Shown here: positions 38,609 to 52,967 of the stretch, one piece after another | Numbering within the stretch: position 1 is the first letter of the stretch | Layout: every line of letters starts with the position of its first letter | From: Brevipalpus yothersi | Taxonomy: Eukaryota; Arthropoda; Arachnida; Trombidiformes; Tenuipalpidae | Length of the DNA stretch: 64,000 nucleotides | Direction: 5' to 3' | Assembly: GCA_003956705.1 (NCBI GenBank) | Contig: QZCP01000158.1 | Coordinates: 31,198 to 95,197, forward strand | Translations under genes and position numbers: made by a program | Notes under the pieces: generated by a model | Databases searched by the model: none | The model's input: the letters and a program-made list of their open reading frames with translations, nothing else | What the model was told of the DNA's origin: nothing

Positions 38609-40610
38609 GATTTTTTTTCTTTTTCCATTTTTTTCTTCTCTTCTTGTGGTTCCACAATAGAAAAAAATACTGGAGGTGGAAAATTTCGACTCATAAGTCT
38701 GACAAAATGATTGAAACATGGTGGAAAAGAGTGCCTTCAGGTAATATTTTTTTACTCCAACACAAAAAATGAATTGGATTCAATGAGGTAGGGACTTAGA
38801 AAAGCTCTACATTGGCGTGAAAATGGAAAAGATTCATATCTCCACATTCCTCGGAAATCCAGTGCAGCATCGTATTGAGGGTAGATTATGTTTGATTCTC
38901 ATATCAATTGAACTTTTCATTCCACTCAAAATGAAATTTTTTTGTTTACTTGCTATAAGATAAGTAGGTCAAATATTTTCGGATTAATATCTTCTAGATA
39001 ACTAGTCTCCGATCACAACATGCATTGAGTATCAATTTCTGTGGAAAATGCGAACAAATCAGAGTCCAATTGCTTATGAATGATACATGGTCTAATTGAA
39101 TTTTCAGTCTATCGATAACATTTGAGAACTGATTTTCAACATTATAAACAGAGATCGTTTTCACAGAGTAAACACTAAAATTCCAAAATAATCTGAAATC
39201 ATCTATTGTCTAACTTTTAAACATAATCACCGTTCATTCCCCATTATCTTGTCGATTCACTGTTGTCTATATCATAATCAATTCAAGAGAGCAAATTTGA
39301 TTGGATGAATCTAATCTCTTGACCATATTGATCACTACCAAAGCCTATCAGTTGATTACAGATCAAGCTCTCCAACTTACTAGAGGTTTCAATGATCATC
39401 TCTCTTCACGTAGCCATTGATTCTTGAGGATTGAAGAAGATGGAGAGGAAAAGAACAGAAAAGCTGAATCATCCTTTGATCCGGTCATCTTGAGCTTGAA
39501 TGGCTCATATAAAGATACACACACATGCTTACAGAAATGACACTGATAGTGATAAATCGAGGGTTACTTCAACTACTGAAATATAAAATATTGGCAATCT
39601 TCTGATCACCATTCTCAGGAATTATCTCAAGTTGAATGAGAGGTACATTGTCAAACTTTTTATCGATAAGTCACTTTTGCTTCTAATGCCTATTCTATCT
39701 GTAGGCTAAACTATTAAAATTGACAATCAAAAATACGATAACGAAGTTTGTTTTCCCAAATCAAACATTCTTGGCTCAAAGAGATTCAAAATTATGTGAG
39801 CATCATAATCTGAGCTGAAGATTGGGCACACAACTGTAGTGAAGAATCATCTTCGGGAATGCAAACTTGAGAATTTTGAAATGACAATTTTTTCATCTCC
39901 AGTATATTGTCAAGAATGAACTGTTTAATGATGTTTTGAGCTTCATGTTGAAGATTGCTCTCTACACTCTTCATACACATGTAATGATGATTGTTTCGAT
40001 GGAGATACAATGTGAATCCCATGATGATAATCTGTCCTTGTTTCTTTTTTCTTCATCTTTTCTACTTCTCATTTTGGCGAGATGAGAATCAACAGTAAAA
40101 GTATAAACAGTACTATCATCACCAACTATGATTATCATTTGGATGCTTTCGCTTATTTCAAGTATTTCTGTATCGAACAATCAGATGAAAATATGATGAG
40201 AACAGTAGTAGAGACAGAAGAATAAAGTGGAAGTAGTTGTCTCCCTTCTCATCATATATTATTCATTACTTAAGGCAACAATAACAAGACTCCAGATTTA
40301 AGGAAGAGAGTGGAAAAATTTTAGGTGGTAATGAAGAGAGAGAGAGAGAGAGAGAGAAAAGGGATCTCTCAAATGAAAATAATGGAATATGAAGTCACTT
40401 GAAAGATTATTGCTACTACTGATACACCTACTCCCACTGCTACAATATGGAAGAATATTAACCGAAAGAATATGGCTCAAAAAATGAGAAATGTCTTCAT
40501 TTAATGGTGGATATCATATCATGAAATATTCTTAATCGCCTCGCCCAGCCCAGATTGACATATTCAAGATTACAATTTTCCTTGACTGTGATATTTCCAT
40601 GTCATAATCA

Positions 40611-40613
<3 letters not shown>

Positions 40614-40675
<62 letters not shown>
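40614..40675 (+). repeat. (CT)n, 62 nt
   Basis: Pure CT array. Confidence 0.98.
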
Positions 40676-40678
<3 letters not shown>

Positions 40679-42848
40679 ACATTCACGCTCAACCAATTTG
40701 AAATAGAATTTAATTATCTGTGTCACTTTATACGAAGGTTACTCACTGGTTACTTCTGAGTTGCAAATCTTCATTGACTTGAGTCTATCATCAGTATGAA
40801 AATTAGGGATTTATTTTCAACAAACTTTCCATGTTACCAAATGAAATGATGACAGAATTGAGCTCATCTCAGCTTTTTCAATTTGCTTGCCTGATATTTT
40901 GGGTTGAAATCGTGAAGACATTATTTTCCTTTGCCCCTGGTATTTCCAGGGATAGCCCTTAAAAACTGTCGTCTCTCTATTCTCAGTGATTCGTGTACCA
41001 GACAGACAATGGGCTATGATTGCAAATCAATAACCAATGTTCAATCAGTTTACGTAAAGGGAAACACAAAAGGTTCATAAGCAAATAAAAACAGCTCACA
41101 CTTGGTTGGAGAGTGTCCGAGATATATATTTATACAAACTCATGAAAAGAATGAGAATCAATTGCATCATGTGTGTGTGTGTATGGACAAAAATTCTATC
41201 CACTTATCTTTCGGATGCGTGTCTGCTTATATGGACGATGAACATTTTGACTTATCCAGATAAAAGTTCTGGTACAGCAATGATAGTGTATGTGAGTGTG
41301 TGTGCATGGTGGAAGCATGATATGCACTCAAATGCTACATTTTAGCTGACTGTTTGAGTATTCATCTCATCCTCCATGGTAAGAAGTTTTCTCTCTCCTC
41401 AACTGGATCAGTTGTGACCACTGTTTATGTAGCATCATATTATACTTTTTGTACTCTTTTTCTATTTCATGTCCTTCTTTCTCTCTCTCTCTCTCTTCCC
41501 TCAGATTTTGGCAGAGCTGAAAGCTAAATGGATTCTTGTCAAAGTGTTTGAAATTCAGATTGCGAAAATGTTTCACATCCAGTGACAAAAGTGAAGAATA
41601 CTTTTTTTTCTCCAACTTATTTGCTCTTGTAATGCTTACTGGCTATCAAAATACTTTTCCAAGTAATAGAATTTCACTATAAATTATATTCCATAGAATT
41701 TATCATATAATCGCTTTAGACAAAGTGAATAGTGGGAAAATTCCACAAAACCCAGAAAGTGTAAGCAAGATACCTCAAAATTATGGAACCTGTCCACATA
41801 TATAGAGGGGTGAAGAGACAAGAAAGAAGAGAGAGAAAGAGCAATGAAATTTGTGGATAACAATAAACACGATTTATCAGTCACATAATTATATACATTT
41901 TGTATTTGGACCATTATTCTATTTTCTCATTTACCACAGAGCTGAGACATCCAAAAGTCACAATCGGATGAGATATTTTCCGAGGTTCTTGGATTCCCAA
42001 GATTTTTAAACCTCTGTAGAGAGATATTCCTCAGCACTGAGACTCTTCAACCACAATAAAAATTCTTCTAGAAAACCTTGATACTTTGATAGAATCGGCT
42101 AGAATACACACATGGTGGAATTTTCATGGACTAGGTGCGCATGTTCACCATATCCATACCTGAGCTGGTGAATCTTTCGCATTTACGTTTTAGTGAGTGG
42201 AGCTCATTTTCTGATCTAAAAATTTCATCTGATGAAACTAAATGAAGCCCACTCTCTCCTATCTGATAATATTTTGTAAAATAAATGATAATAATAGTAA
42301 TTTATAGCCTTTTCGGTTGTAAGAGAGTATTGCATTGCCTAAGTTCAATCTCAAAAAAATTCAAAAAACACTGCGAATCCACTTAAAAAATTGATCTGGT
42401 GGACAATTTTTTTTCTTCTTTCTTAAATCACTATAGAATACACACACTGTGTGCTTTGATGAACATGAAAAGTGATAAAATAAAAGAAAAAAGAGACGAA
42501 GGAATAATAAGATGCTGTAAGGATGCGCCTAGAATAGAGAAAAGTGAAGGTCGTGATCTTGTTTTTTTCTCCCTTTCTCCTCCTTCCTTGCCTCCTTCCT
42601 TTTCCTCCTCCTCAAGTGATACTAAATCATAATCTGGCTTATGAGATTAGGATGCTTGTAGAGTGGCCAAGAGAATAAAGGTATTCATGATAGTAGTAGC
42701 TTTAGAAAGTGGGAAGACAGAGAGAGAATGTTCAGGTCGATTCGAGACATTGTCAATGAGGAATCATGTTCACTGTCGTCTCAGCATCGTTAGCTTTCCC
42801 ATCATTACATGCATACATAAGTTGGTAGACATGGTCAGGAATAGTAGT

Positions 42849-42849
<1 letters not shown>

Positions 42850-42895
<46 letters not shown>
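42850..42895 (+). repeat. (GA)n, 46 nt
   Basis: Pure GA array. Confidence 0.97.
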
Positions 42896-42897
<2 letters not shown>

Positions 42898-43317
42898 CAT
42901 TTACCAGTTTCTTCCACTTATTCTCTTTCGAAGCCATAATAAGATCAGTTAGCGTGTGAATATACCCACATAAACTCACAGACAAACTGTGAGTATTACT
43001 CTTGATAAGAGAAGAGAGAGAGAGTAACTCAGCATTCCTCTTGATGACTTCATGTCCATTCACAAGAGTCACACTTTCTTCTAATCAACATTTTTCCTAT
43101 TTTCTCTCTTACAAACACACTCTCTTACTACACCATTCACAACACAAATAGTAATCTGATTGTCAAACTTGACCTGATTATTATAGTTCAAGAAAATAGT
43201 TCACTAAAGTCATCCATTCATGCTTTATACTATGCCCAGTAACATTGAATGCTTTTCAAAGTACAATTGTCTAGTGGAATTGATTCGTTTGAAAATAATC
43301 ATTAGTGAATGAAATCT

Positions 43318-43325
43318 TCTCTCTT

Positions 43326-43370
<45 letters not shown>
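43318..43370 (+). repeat. (CT)n, about 53 nt
   Basis: CT array with minor interruptions. Confidence 0.96.
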
Positions 43371-43373
<3 letters not shown>

Positions 43374-45139
43374 CTTTCTTCCCTTTTTTCACTTCTCCCA
43401 TTCATTCCCAAAGACTAGACTTTGAATTGAATCCTTTCCACTCTATTTTCCACAAGCTCTAACCCTAACATGGCAACACATTTCACCTCTCTCCTTTCTC
43501 TCTTTCATTCTTGAGCCTCCAAAATTTGATTGAAAATCAGAGCATTCCCTGATACGATGTGTGAATTCCAATGTCTTCCTCAAGTCAAAAATCCGAACGT
43601 GATGAGAAGTAAAACTTGTTAATTATCCAACTAATTCTCATCCGATATACATGTATCTACAGATGATTTGCAATTCTGATTTCATCTTCATCCTCATCTC
43701 TCTCTCTCTCCCTTGCTTGTCATTCTACTGGGGCAACAATGACGTTGATACGATTTGTGTATCCCATATGGTGATGAGAAAAACAGGAAAAATGAGGAAA
43801 TTAAAAGAAAGTGAAATGAAAGTAAAGCAAAATGAAAAGGAAGTGACTGAAAAAAGTCAGCCGCATCAATCGGAATTCACATTCAGAGAAGAAAGATAGA
43901 GACTAGAAAGAGAATTCAAAAGTTAATGGAAATGAAAGCGACAGTAATCAACAATCGTAATGGAAAAAGGTGTAATTTCAGAATACACAAGATTAACGGT
44001 AACTTGCTTCTTCAATCTATGCACACAGAACTCATCATCATTCAATGTCATTGAATGTCTTATGAAAATTATTTGTTTTTTCGATTTCTTCTTCTTCTCT
44101 CTCTTGCCTTTCTTTTAGTTATTTTATTTTTGAATTCGAATTCTAATTCGATTCATTCGGAAAGAGAGAGAGAGAGACCGTATACTTCTTGAATTTTATT
44201 CAAATATTTTGAATTTGAATGGAAGCGAATATGTATGCAAAAGTTTGATGATAATTCTGCTAATTTTACTCTACTCATTCAGTTTTGAGATGTTTCACGA
44301 ACTTTTTGGATCAAATCATTGAAGCATGTGATCTTATTTGATGCATGCCTACTGAAAAATATTCTCTCTCTCCCTCTTTTCAGTTTGTCTCTCTTCTCAG
44401 AAGAATTAGTAGAATATTTCCATAGACAAGATGAAATTGAAATGAAGCTCAAATATTCAACTATTCTAGCCTTTGTGAACTTTTCATGCATCGTTCATCC
44501 TCCATCTTTCCATTCTTTTTCTTCTCCCATGAAGTTGGATTTTTTTCCTCACTCTTCTTATCTTATTCAATCTCTCCCGAATTTTGTGAGATGAAAATCA
44601 AAATGAAAACGGAAGCCTGATGATACTAATTAGATACAAAAAGAATCAATGTCATAATAATGTATTCTAAATATTTCTTTCGGAAAGTCGAATACTTGAA
44701 GAGAAAAGAGAAGAAGAGACAGAGAGAGAGAATTGGAAATGAAAAAAAAGGAGCAAAAGCTTAGAGAGTCTGATAATTTGATTCCTATTTCAAAGGCATG
44801 TAGGATGTAGAAAGATTAAGTAAGTGAGGAAATGATCAGATTTGTAGATTATGATGATTCGAAAGGAGAAAATTCTAATTTTATTCCACAGGAAGGCAAC
44901 AAAAACTTGAGCTAACTTGGTGAAGTAAAGTACAGGTACTGCACAATGATGTAAAATAAGGAAACTTTTTTTTCTTTCATTTTAGTGAATCGATCCATGA
45001 TATCAACAGAGAGAGAGAGAGAGAGAGATATGAAGCAGCAAGAATACACTTTATCTAGCTTCTTGGTGCACTTTTACCCTATTCTTTTTGTTTTCTAAAT
45101 TCTTTCATTGTGAACTTTTCTTACATCTCCTCTTTCCAG

Positions 45140-45909
45140 CATCCTCCTCTTCAACATCTTTTTCATGCATCACTATCATTCCTGTCCGTTCTTGCGCACT
45201 TCTTCGAGTATTTCATCTCTCTGTCTTCATCTCTTTTGCATGGTGTTTTTCTACGTTCCTTCTTTGCTGATGCCTTTCCCATTATTCTGCTTACTACGTG
45301 CTGTGATTCTGTAAGTATCACTGAGAAATGCAAATTCATTCCTGATCAATTATCGCATGAAAATTTACCAATGTAAATGGTTGATTGGGAGTAATGAAAA
45401 GAAGAACAAATTTATTTGATGAACGAATAATGAATATATCACTTTTGGCGCTCAATCAAGAACGATGTCCATTTTTCCCGCGCTGGGATCAGATAGTCGG
45501 AAAAGTATATCGATCTGTGGACAGATATCATGATCAAAGCGTGTAGATTACGCAATGTCATACTAATACCACTCGCTAATTGAACAAACTCGTCTAATTA
45601 TCTTTGAGGCATTCTTCAGATGAAGATTCCCTGGATTCTATTCAGAAGAGATCAACTTGATTATCCAATGTGTATCGAATCAAGATCATTCTTCCCTGTT
45701 TTCCATGAACCATATTGTTAACTCACTTGGATTCCTTTTTCCTACAGATGATTGAAATGCCTTCATCCGAACTGTTCAGCTATTTGTTCACCATACACAA
45801 TATTCAAATGCCTGGAGCTGAAAAATTTTTCAAGATTGTTACAATAGATCACGAATCAATATGGAAGGTGGAAATCACCTCTCTTTCTTATATACCATTG
45901 GTAAACTGA
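45140..45909 (+). other. Weak two-exon gene candidate (45140-45310, 45743-45909)
   Basis: Block 1 follows CTCTTTCCAG and ends at GTAAGTATC; it is 171 nt, open in phase 0 and hydrophobic. Block 2 follows CTTTTTCCTACAG, reads MIEMPSSELFSYLF onward in a compatible phase, stops at 45909, and has AATAAA at 45936-45941. The pyrimidine-rich composition of block 1 can by itself generate Leu/Phe/Ser-rich reading, so this may be chance. Confidence 0.2.
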
Positions 45910-46416
45910 AGGCATCTGTATTCCCATCCGATTGAAATAAAAATTTCTCTAGTGTTAGCACGTTAGCAGTTTTTTTCGACACTTAGCAGATTCTTCATCA
46001 TTTTTCTTAGCTCTGCTTTCATTCTTCTTTCCAGTTCAAAATTCTTCTTGATTCTGAGATTCAGATCAGCTCTTTTCTGATACCTGTATCTTCGATAGCT
46101 ATCCATCCATATGTCTCTGTTGTATCTTTGATTGACGATGTATCTTTTGAAAACTCTAAAATAAATAATTTGATGCTTCAATTTCGATATTGAGTCAAAA
46201 ATCACCCCCCTCCATCTCACCAATGACAAGAATTTCAGCTCTCCAAGAAAGTCAAAATTCTTTTCAAAACCTAAATTCTTCTCTGAATCAGCCCCTCAGA
46301 ATGGTGTTGAAATACAATCACAGTGTGGATGTAAGGAATTGAGTGATGAGAGAAAGAGGGACTAGTTTCAAGAAGGTCCCTATTGTCCTCAAAAGATCTT
46401 GGAAAAAGAAGGACCA

Positions 46417-46422
<6 letters not shown>

Positions 46423-46495
<73 letters not shown>

Positions 46496-46496
46496 A
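46423..46496 (+). repeat. (GA)n, 74 nt
   Basis: GA array, followed about 110 nt later by a CT array of opposite sense. Confidence 0.98.
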
Positions 46497-46608
46497 AAGA
46501 ATCTTACAGAAAGACTCAAAGAATGGCTTGCCATGTGAGATTTTACTGGTGTAGCCATGATCAAGCTTCAAGTGAGAAGAGCAGGTTAGGTTATTATATC
46601 GATTTGTC

Positions 46609-46874
46609 TTCTCTCTCTCTCTNNNNNNNNNNNNNNNNNNNNNNNNNNNNNNNNNNNNNNNNNNNNNNNNNNNNNNNNNNNNNNNNNNNNNNNNNNNNNN
46701 NNNNNNNNNNNNNNNNNNNNNNNNNNNNNNNNNNNNNNNNNNNNNNNNNNNNNNNNNNNNNNNNNNNNNNNNNNNNNNNNNNNNNNNNNNNNNNNNNNNN
46801 NNNNNNNNNNNNNNNNNNNNNNNNNNNNNNNNNNNNNNNNNNNNNNNNNNNNNNNNNNNNNNNNNNNNNNNNNN

Positions 46875-46910
<36 letters not shown>
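46609..46910 (+). repeat. (CT)n interrupted by an assembly gap
   Basis: CT array on both sides of 252 N. Confidence 0.98.
46623..46874. other. Assembly gap (252 N) inside CT repeat
   Basis: Run of N flanked by CT repeat. Confidence 1.
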
Positions 46911-46913
<3 letters not shown>

Positions 46914-49358
46914 TCTTTCACATTTTCTATCTTTTTGCTTCCGTCGTTCATGCGATTCAGCCAGTGTAAGAGAAACCATGAGAAGTAGAGCAAGCAGCTA
47001 GAGAGAAATGGAATGATAGATCCAGACCATGTAAAAAGGAAAATGTTGACTGAATGGTGTAAGAAATTCTTGTTAGATGAAATAAGTATGAAGAGAAAGA
47101 GAGAAGGAATCTCGAATCATGATTCTGACTGTCTTCACTCACTTCTCTCTTATGATTCACATATTCAATCGGTTTTGCTGTTGTTCTTCTTTTTCTTTCT
47201 CCTCTTATTCCACTTAATCGTCTGTCTTGCTTCAAATTTTGGATTGTTATGTTGCATTGAGAATTGGATAAGAAAGATAATTGAGTTCCCAGTAGATACT
47301 CGAAACACAAGAGAAAGACATTACGGAATGTGTTCACTGATATATGTATATACACTTCTCAGTACAACTCAGTGTAACTTGTTAGAGGCTCAGTTTATGG
47401 AGTGAATTCTTTTATTTCCATAACTTTGCTACAAGTTACTTTGATGACATCAGATGAAAAAAAATTGAGCCCAAACTTTTGTCCATAAGAGAATTTGTCT
47501 GTGTGTGTGTATATGTGCAAGAAATGTCATTGGAATGATTTCATTATCTACATGATAGCTTGAAGTGTGGAAGGAAAGCGAGAAAAAAAGGATAGAAGAA
47601 AAGCAAATTTTTTCTCAACAATCTACCAGTACAAATCACATGAGTTTTTTTACTATGGATATTCCTCTCACTTTCTCTCTGTATATGTGTATCATGAAAA
47701 TTACCTTTCACGGTTGAGCTTCACTTTTTTCAGTGTGGATATCATCAAGTTCATCAGATAGATTTGGTATTTACATGTATATATACATTTTTTTTCGCAA
47801 TCTTCACATATCTCATCTATGAACATTCTTCAAGGTTTGAATGTTATTGGAAAGATTGCCTCATAAAGTCAATCAAACTTTTGAAATCCATACATCTAAA
47901 TATATGATTCTGATGTGATTCAATTTTTGAGCTCACCAAAAATTTTGCACTACACAAATTCATAATGAAACAAGATTGATATTCATGTTGTTATTGACTG
48001 ATATTCGGTAGCTGATTTAATTGCTTGTTTTTCATATTTTCTCCCCGTTTAACACAAATTTTCCCAAAAATATGATGAAAACATTCTGAAAGCTTCTATT
48101 TATGGCTATAAAATTTTGAGATTCCTCTATTCCATGATTCAAATATGCAGGAAAATTATCGTTCTTAACCGTAATCTAGCAAAATTTGATGCTCTCAACT
48201 CTAATTGAGCTCAAATAAATCCTCTTTGGCTGTACTCTCTTATTGTAAATGAAGGTTTTCCAGATTTCCTCAGCAAAGTGATGAAGGTAAGCCAATCAAA
48301 GATCAAAGAGGTTGAAAAAGTCGACAAGATTGGATTGTCACTTGAACACATTTCGTTATCCAATTCTGTATAAAATTGTACACTTTTTCGGGGAAAACAA
48401 TATTGGACACTGTGTGTGATAAGTGTGAATCTTGTTGGAAGAACACAAAAAAGGTGGATCAAGAATGGCTGGCAAGATGCTTTGCCATGATGTGCCTCTA
48501 AGTGTTTCCAATGTAAACACATGACATTGAAGCGATAATCGAACATCTATCGAAATTGTGATCATAAATCTTGGTGTATAATTGTATAAGAATCAGAGAG
48601 AGTCTCCATGTGAATTCCTCTGAACTATCTGTGTATGCGTGTAGAGATCAGATGTCATTAAAAGAATACAATCAAAACCTCCTCTTCTCATTATTTCGAA
48701 TTGAGATGGGATTTTGGTGAGCAATTCAGATTTGAAATCGAATCGATAGGCCTTACTGGTCAAACATTGTCCATATTTTGACCAAGTTTTCCACATTGAA
48801 ACCTATTTAATGCATGCTACTTTCGATAGGAAATATTTGATGTATATTTTCTCCTTAAAAGATATTTGATAGGATTTGAACAAATGGCCATCGTTCTCCG
48901 ATTTCTTTTCATGATCAGAAATGATTTCCGGAAGTGAGATAATTCAAAGAGAGAGAGAAAGAGAGAGAGAGAGCAAGTAAATCAATGAGCTTGACACATA
49001 GAGCTCCTCTTTATGGTTCGAGAATGGTATAGAAACCATTGCTTGAGGCTATTAATTTAGAATGATAATAGCAGGAACTGAAACACAAAAAGCTAGGAAG
49101 AAAAGGTAATGGAAATAGGCTTAATCAACAGGAAGGTCGTCGTTGTGATCGACATTGTTGTCCACAGGCAAAAGCGTAATCATTCACTAGAATTTCATTG
49201 ACGTTCATGAAAACCACACTTTGATCACTGATACGAATTGATTACAGATCATTTTCAAAGATACTTGTTTTGTAGGGAAGAGAAAAAAAAATCGATTTCG
49301 CTTCTGATGATTATAGGGATGTATGTGTATGCATCCTCTTCAATAAGCCATCCAGTAT

Positions 49359-49359
<1 letters not shown>

Positions 49360-49395
<36 letters not shown>
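49360..49395 (+). repeat. (GA)n, 36 nt
   Basis: Pure GA array. Confidence 0.97.
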
Positions 49396-49398
<3 letters not shown>

Positions 49399-49833
49399 AT
49401 TGTGCAACTATGTGCAAGGATGTGGGTCACTGTGATTTGTTTCGCTTCTCCTTCTCACACACTATTGATGCGGATGGAGAGATGAGGATTCCCTCTCTCT
49501 CTTCAAATCTCACATAGACTGGCTCATCGCAGCTTCACCACTCATGGCTGAGGATGAGAGTGTGAGGATACCACACTGGATGGTGATGGAGGTGGGCAAA
49601 GCGAAGAACATGGATGATCATCACAATTAAATTGATCACCGCTACATTAGATATCAGGCAGCCATGAAACGAGTTTCAGCAGCAAAACTCTTCCTCTTTC
49701 TTTTTCTCTCTTCTCTTCTCTTCTCTTCTCTTTCCACCAGTTTCATCATTTACCCTATGAAATAGCAAGCTTGATTAAACCGAATCAACATTTATGAAGA
49801 CTCTGATCACGTAGTCTGTCCACCGAGCCACCA

Positions 49834-49865
49834 TCATCCACATCCACATCCACATCCACATCCAC
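49834..49865 (+). repeat. (CCACAT)n hexamer repeat
   Basis: About five near-perfect copies of a CCACAT unit, the only clear hexamer array seen. Confidence 0.9.
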
Positions 49866-51052
49866 CTCGATAGATACACATACATACATCTCATCTCTGG
49901 AGCTTCGTTCTTATTCAGTCTTCCTCTTCTCTCTTCTCTACACCTCTTCCTCATCTTGGTCCAGAAGAGACACGTTAAATGAGGCGAATATTTTCCAAGT
50001 TCTATCGGACACAGTATATTCACATCGCCACTTAACACCATCTCTGTCCCATATATATATATACTGAATTCTATTGGCCCATGAGAGAGAAAAATATTTT
50101 GGGTAGAGAGATGATGGTTAATCATTTGAGAATTTAATGATTTTTCAGGATCATCAATGTGTGAAAGGTATAATGCTCCGATTAGTGTTGGGTCAAAACT
50201 TTTTGATTAGCTATTCGAATAGTCATTGTTGTTGGATGCTGATCACAAATAGATTGCGAATTTTGCTCAGCATTTTCACATCATCATTTTGTAATTGATC
50301 AAGCTGAAAATTTTTTCTATCAGAATTAAAATTTTCCGGTTAAAATATGATCTTGCTAGAAAATGGAAATCTCAATGAATCAATCATAGTCAATCTGATA
50401 GCTGGAATATGATGGCAAAGGTAAATTGGTTGAGATGAGATTTTATCCTACTTCTTCATCATCCTTTTCTCCAATCTCAATCATTTACTTCAATATTCAT
50501 TCGAGAGGTCTAGTGAGTCAGGGCACGTTTCAGTATTGTTGTGATAAATGATCACAAATCCATGGTTCATATTCCTCGATCAGTTTCTGGTATGCATTTG
50601 ATATTCCCATAAAGTTTTTCTTTCCTCTTTTGCTTTACATCCCTTTTTTCCCTTTGATATTTTTATACGAATTAGAGAATCATTTTGTTCCATAAAACTG
50701 ATGTGTGCATGTGTATATGGTGTAGGCAGAGGCAATCATCGTCTCGACACTGGTTACGGATGGAGAGAGAAAATTTATTCTCGAACATGATAAAGCTTTC
50801 AAGGGTTTCAAAATCATCTCATCTCCATTTCATCCTCTCTCTCTCTTCTCTTTCTCTCTTCATCTTTCCCTAACTCTTTTAGCCTCCAATGAATGCCTCC
50901 TTAAAATGTTAAGATATATATTTTTATTCCTCTTTTCTTTTATTCCTCGACTCACCTCTCTATATGATTTCAGAGAGAATTGTAATAAAAGTTACCAAGA
51001 ATAAGGATAGCTGAAAGTAAAAACTTAGAACCTCAAATACATGTTTCTTTTT

Positions 51053-51055
<3 letters not shown>

Positions 51056-51092
<37 letters not shown>
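51056..51092 (+). repeat. (CT)n, 37 nt
   Basis: CT array about 150 nt upstream of the 51.2 kb candidate exon. Confidence 0.97.
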
Positions 51093-51095
<3 letters not shown>

Positions 51096-51237
51096 CTTAA
51101 ACTCATAACACCTTCCACGTCACTAAGCCCTTACCTAGATTTGTGTGTCCTGTTTATCAAACAATTCCTTGTGAATTACTTATTTTTCTCACACATAAAC
51201 CTATTTCTTTTCACTCTCTTTCACTCTCTACTTTCAG

Positions 51238-51306
51238 GTATGATAAACGCACGGAAAGTCACAAAGTACACTTGGAATATATTCTAAAATTGAGTGAAAA
51301 AAATAG
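51238..51306 (+). CDS. Candidate isolated 69-nt internal exon
   Basis: A pyrimidine-rich acceptor ending CTACTTTCAG precedes, and GTAAGAA follows, a 69-nt block. Only one frame is open (one leading base, 22 codons, two trailing bases). It encodes a charged helix-like peptide containing ESHKVHLEYILKLSEKN. No family recognised and no partner exon found. It could belong to a gene extending beyond the window or be a chance splice-site pair. Confidence 0.3.
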
Positions 51307-52918
51307 GTAAGAAATGTTTTTATTTCTTCTTCACCATCTTTTTCCTCGGTGTGAGCATTTTATTGTATATATTTCCACTCAAGGTTTTGGCAAGCCCTCA
51401 GGATTGGGATCTGAAAGCCTTACTCTTCTTTTTATCTTCTCGAAAAGTTATATATCTTTGGAAGATCGCTCAAAGATTTGTTCAATTGAATGTAGATAAG
51501 AAAAATTGAAGAAGGATTCACGTCAAGCGTTTTCCAATCAGTATGCTTACACACACGGAAGTGTGTGTCTATGTATGTGAATGTTTATATATACACCTCC
51601 ATAGAGCATGAAGGATAGACCAAGGCAAAATCTCATTTCATTTAGCTCAAAGTGGCAAGGAGAGTATCTCTAACGTGATGGAGATGGAATTGAAAGAAGA
51701 ATCGACAAATACTATTGAGTAACGTAGAAGAAAAGAGGAACAAAATTCGGGTCCACGATGGCTGATAACGGTAAAAGGCTGTCACACTTGTTAGTCTTAT
51801 TGCAACTACTATTGACTACTATTGACTACAAGTTCTCTCTCTCTCTTTCTCTAAACAATCAGTTGCTACTTTTCGAGTTTGATTCCGTGTTTCGAGTGCT
51901 CGTTCATGTATTCATTAACCGTAAAATTGGTCTCAAACAATGGACAGTTGAATCAAAGGCAAAGAGAGCTCTAGGAACACAAAAGCTTTGAGTAAAAGTA
52001 GATCCATGATTAGTTTGATTACCTTTAGAAGATGAATATTCACCTAATTCAACCACAACTTTACCATAAGTTTTAGTTCCCATCATGTGTGTGTGTGTGT
52101 GTGTGTAAATGAACATGAATGAGCTCACCTATTCATTCATCTACTGTACACTGACTTGGAATGGAATGAGGATACAAGTCAAACTGATAGAAAGAGAGTG
52201 TAGATTAGTCGCTTTCAACTATAGGTCCAATCTTTCATCACTCCCCATGGAATGCGTACACATACACACGGAAACATACACATGATACCCAGAAATACAA
52301 GAGGAAGAGAGAGAGAGAAAGAGAGAGAAAGAGAGAGAAAGCAAATCATTTGCTTCATTTTCACACTCTCATCATTGTATAAATATGTTCTTCACTGTAT
52401 AATGAGTAAATGTGAACTTGAATTATCATTTGGCATGATTTGATTACATGAACTGTCGTGCTCCTGCTGATAATGTCTTACCTCTTATGATGAGGAGGAA
52501 AAGCAAAAGAAATGAGAACTTTTTCACTTTTTTTCTGACAATATGTATACAAACACACACCGTTCATCTGTGTCCTGGTTTATCATGTCCAGTTGATAGT
52601 GAAAAAAGAATTGTATTCTGTCTAGACAGCGGTCAAAGGAGAACAAGAAAATAGGCAAAGAGAAAGAGAGAGAGAAAGGAATACCACATAAAAAAACTTG
52701 GTTCCTTTTTACACCATTTGATGACATCTTCACTCTGTTTCATTCTTCATGGAATAGAGAAAGAGAGAGAGAAAGAGTATTCGATGATGGAAAGAAAACT
52801 CAACTTGGGTGCCTAGAATTGATGATGATGGAAAGTTTCCGCTTCCAGAAGCATTATTCTTCTCTCAGCAACCCAGTCATTTCCTATTGTTCTTACTGGT
52901 GGCTTACTTCTATCTTTA

Positions 52919-52921
<3 letters not shown>

Positions 52922-52964
<43 letters not shown>
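52922..52964 (+). repeat. (CT)n, 43 nt
   Basis: Pure CT array. Confidence 0.97.

Positions 52965-52967
<3 letters not shown>

Noticed and set aside
45963..46310. About 110-codon basic open frame on the minus strand
   Set aside because: Protein-like composition (Arg/Lys/Tyr-rich) and a plausible acceptor TTATTTTAG inside, but no start, no family and no upstream exon.
48211..48546. 111-codon ATG-initiated minus-strand frame
   Set aside because: No recognisable domain, no splice or poly(A) support; chance length for the composition.
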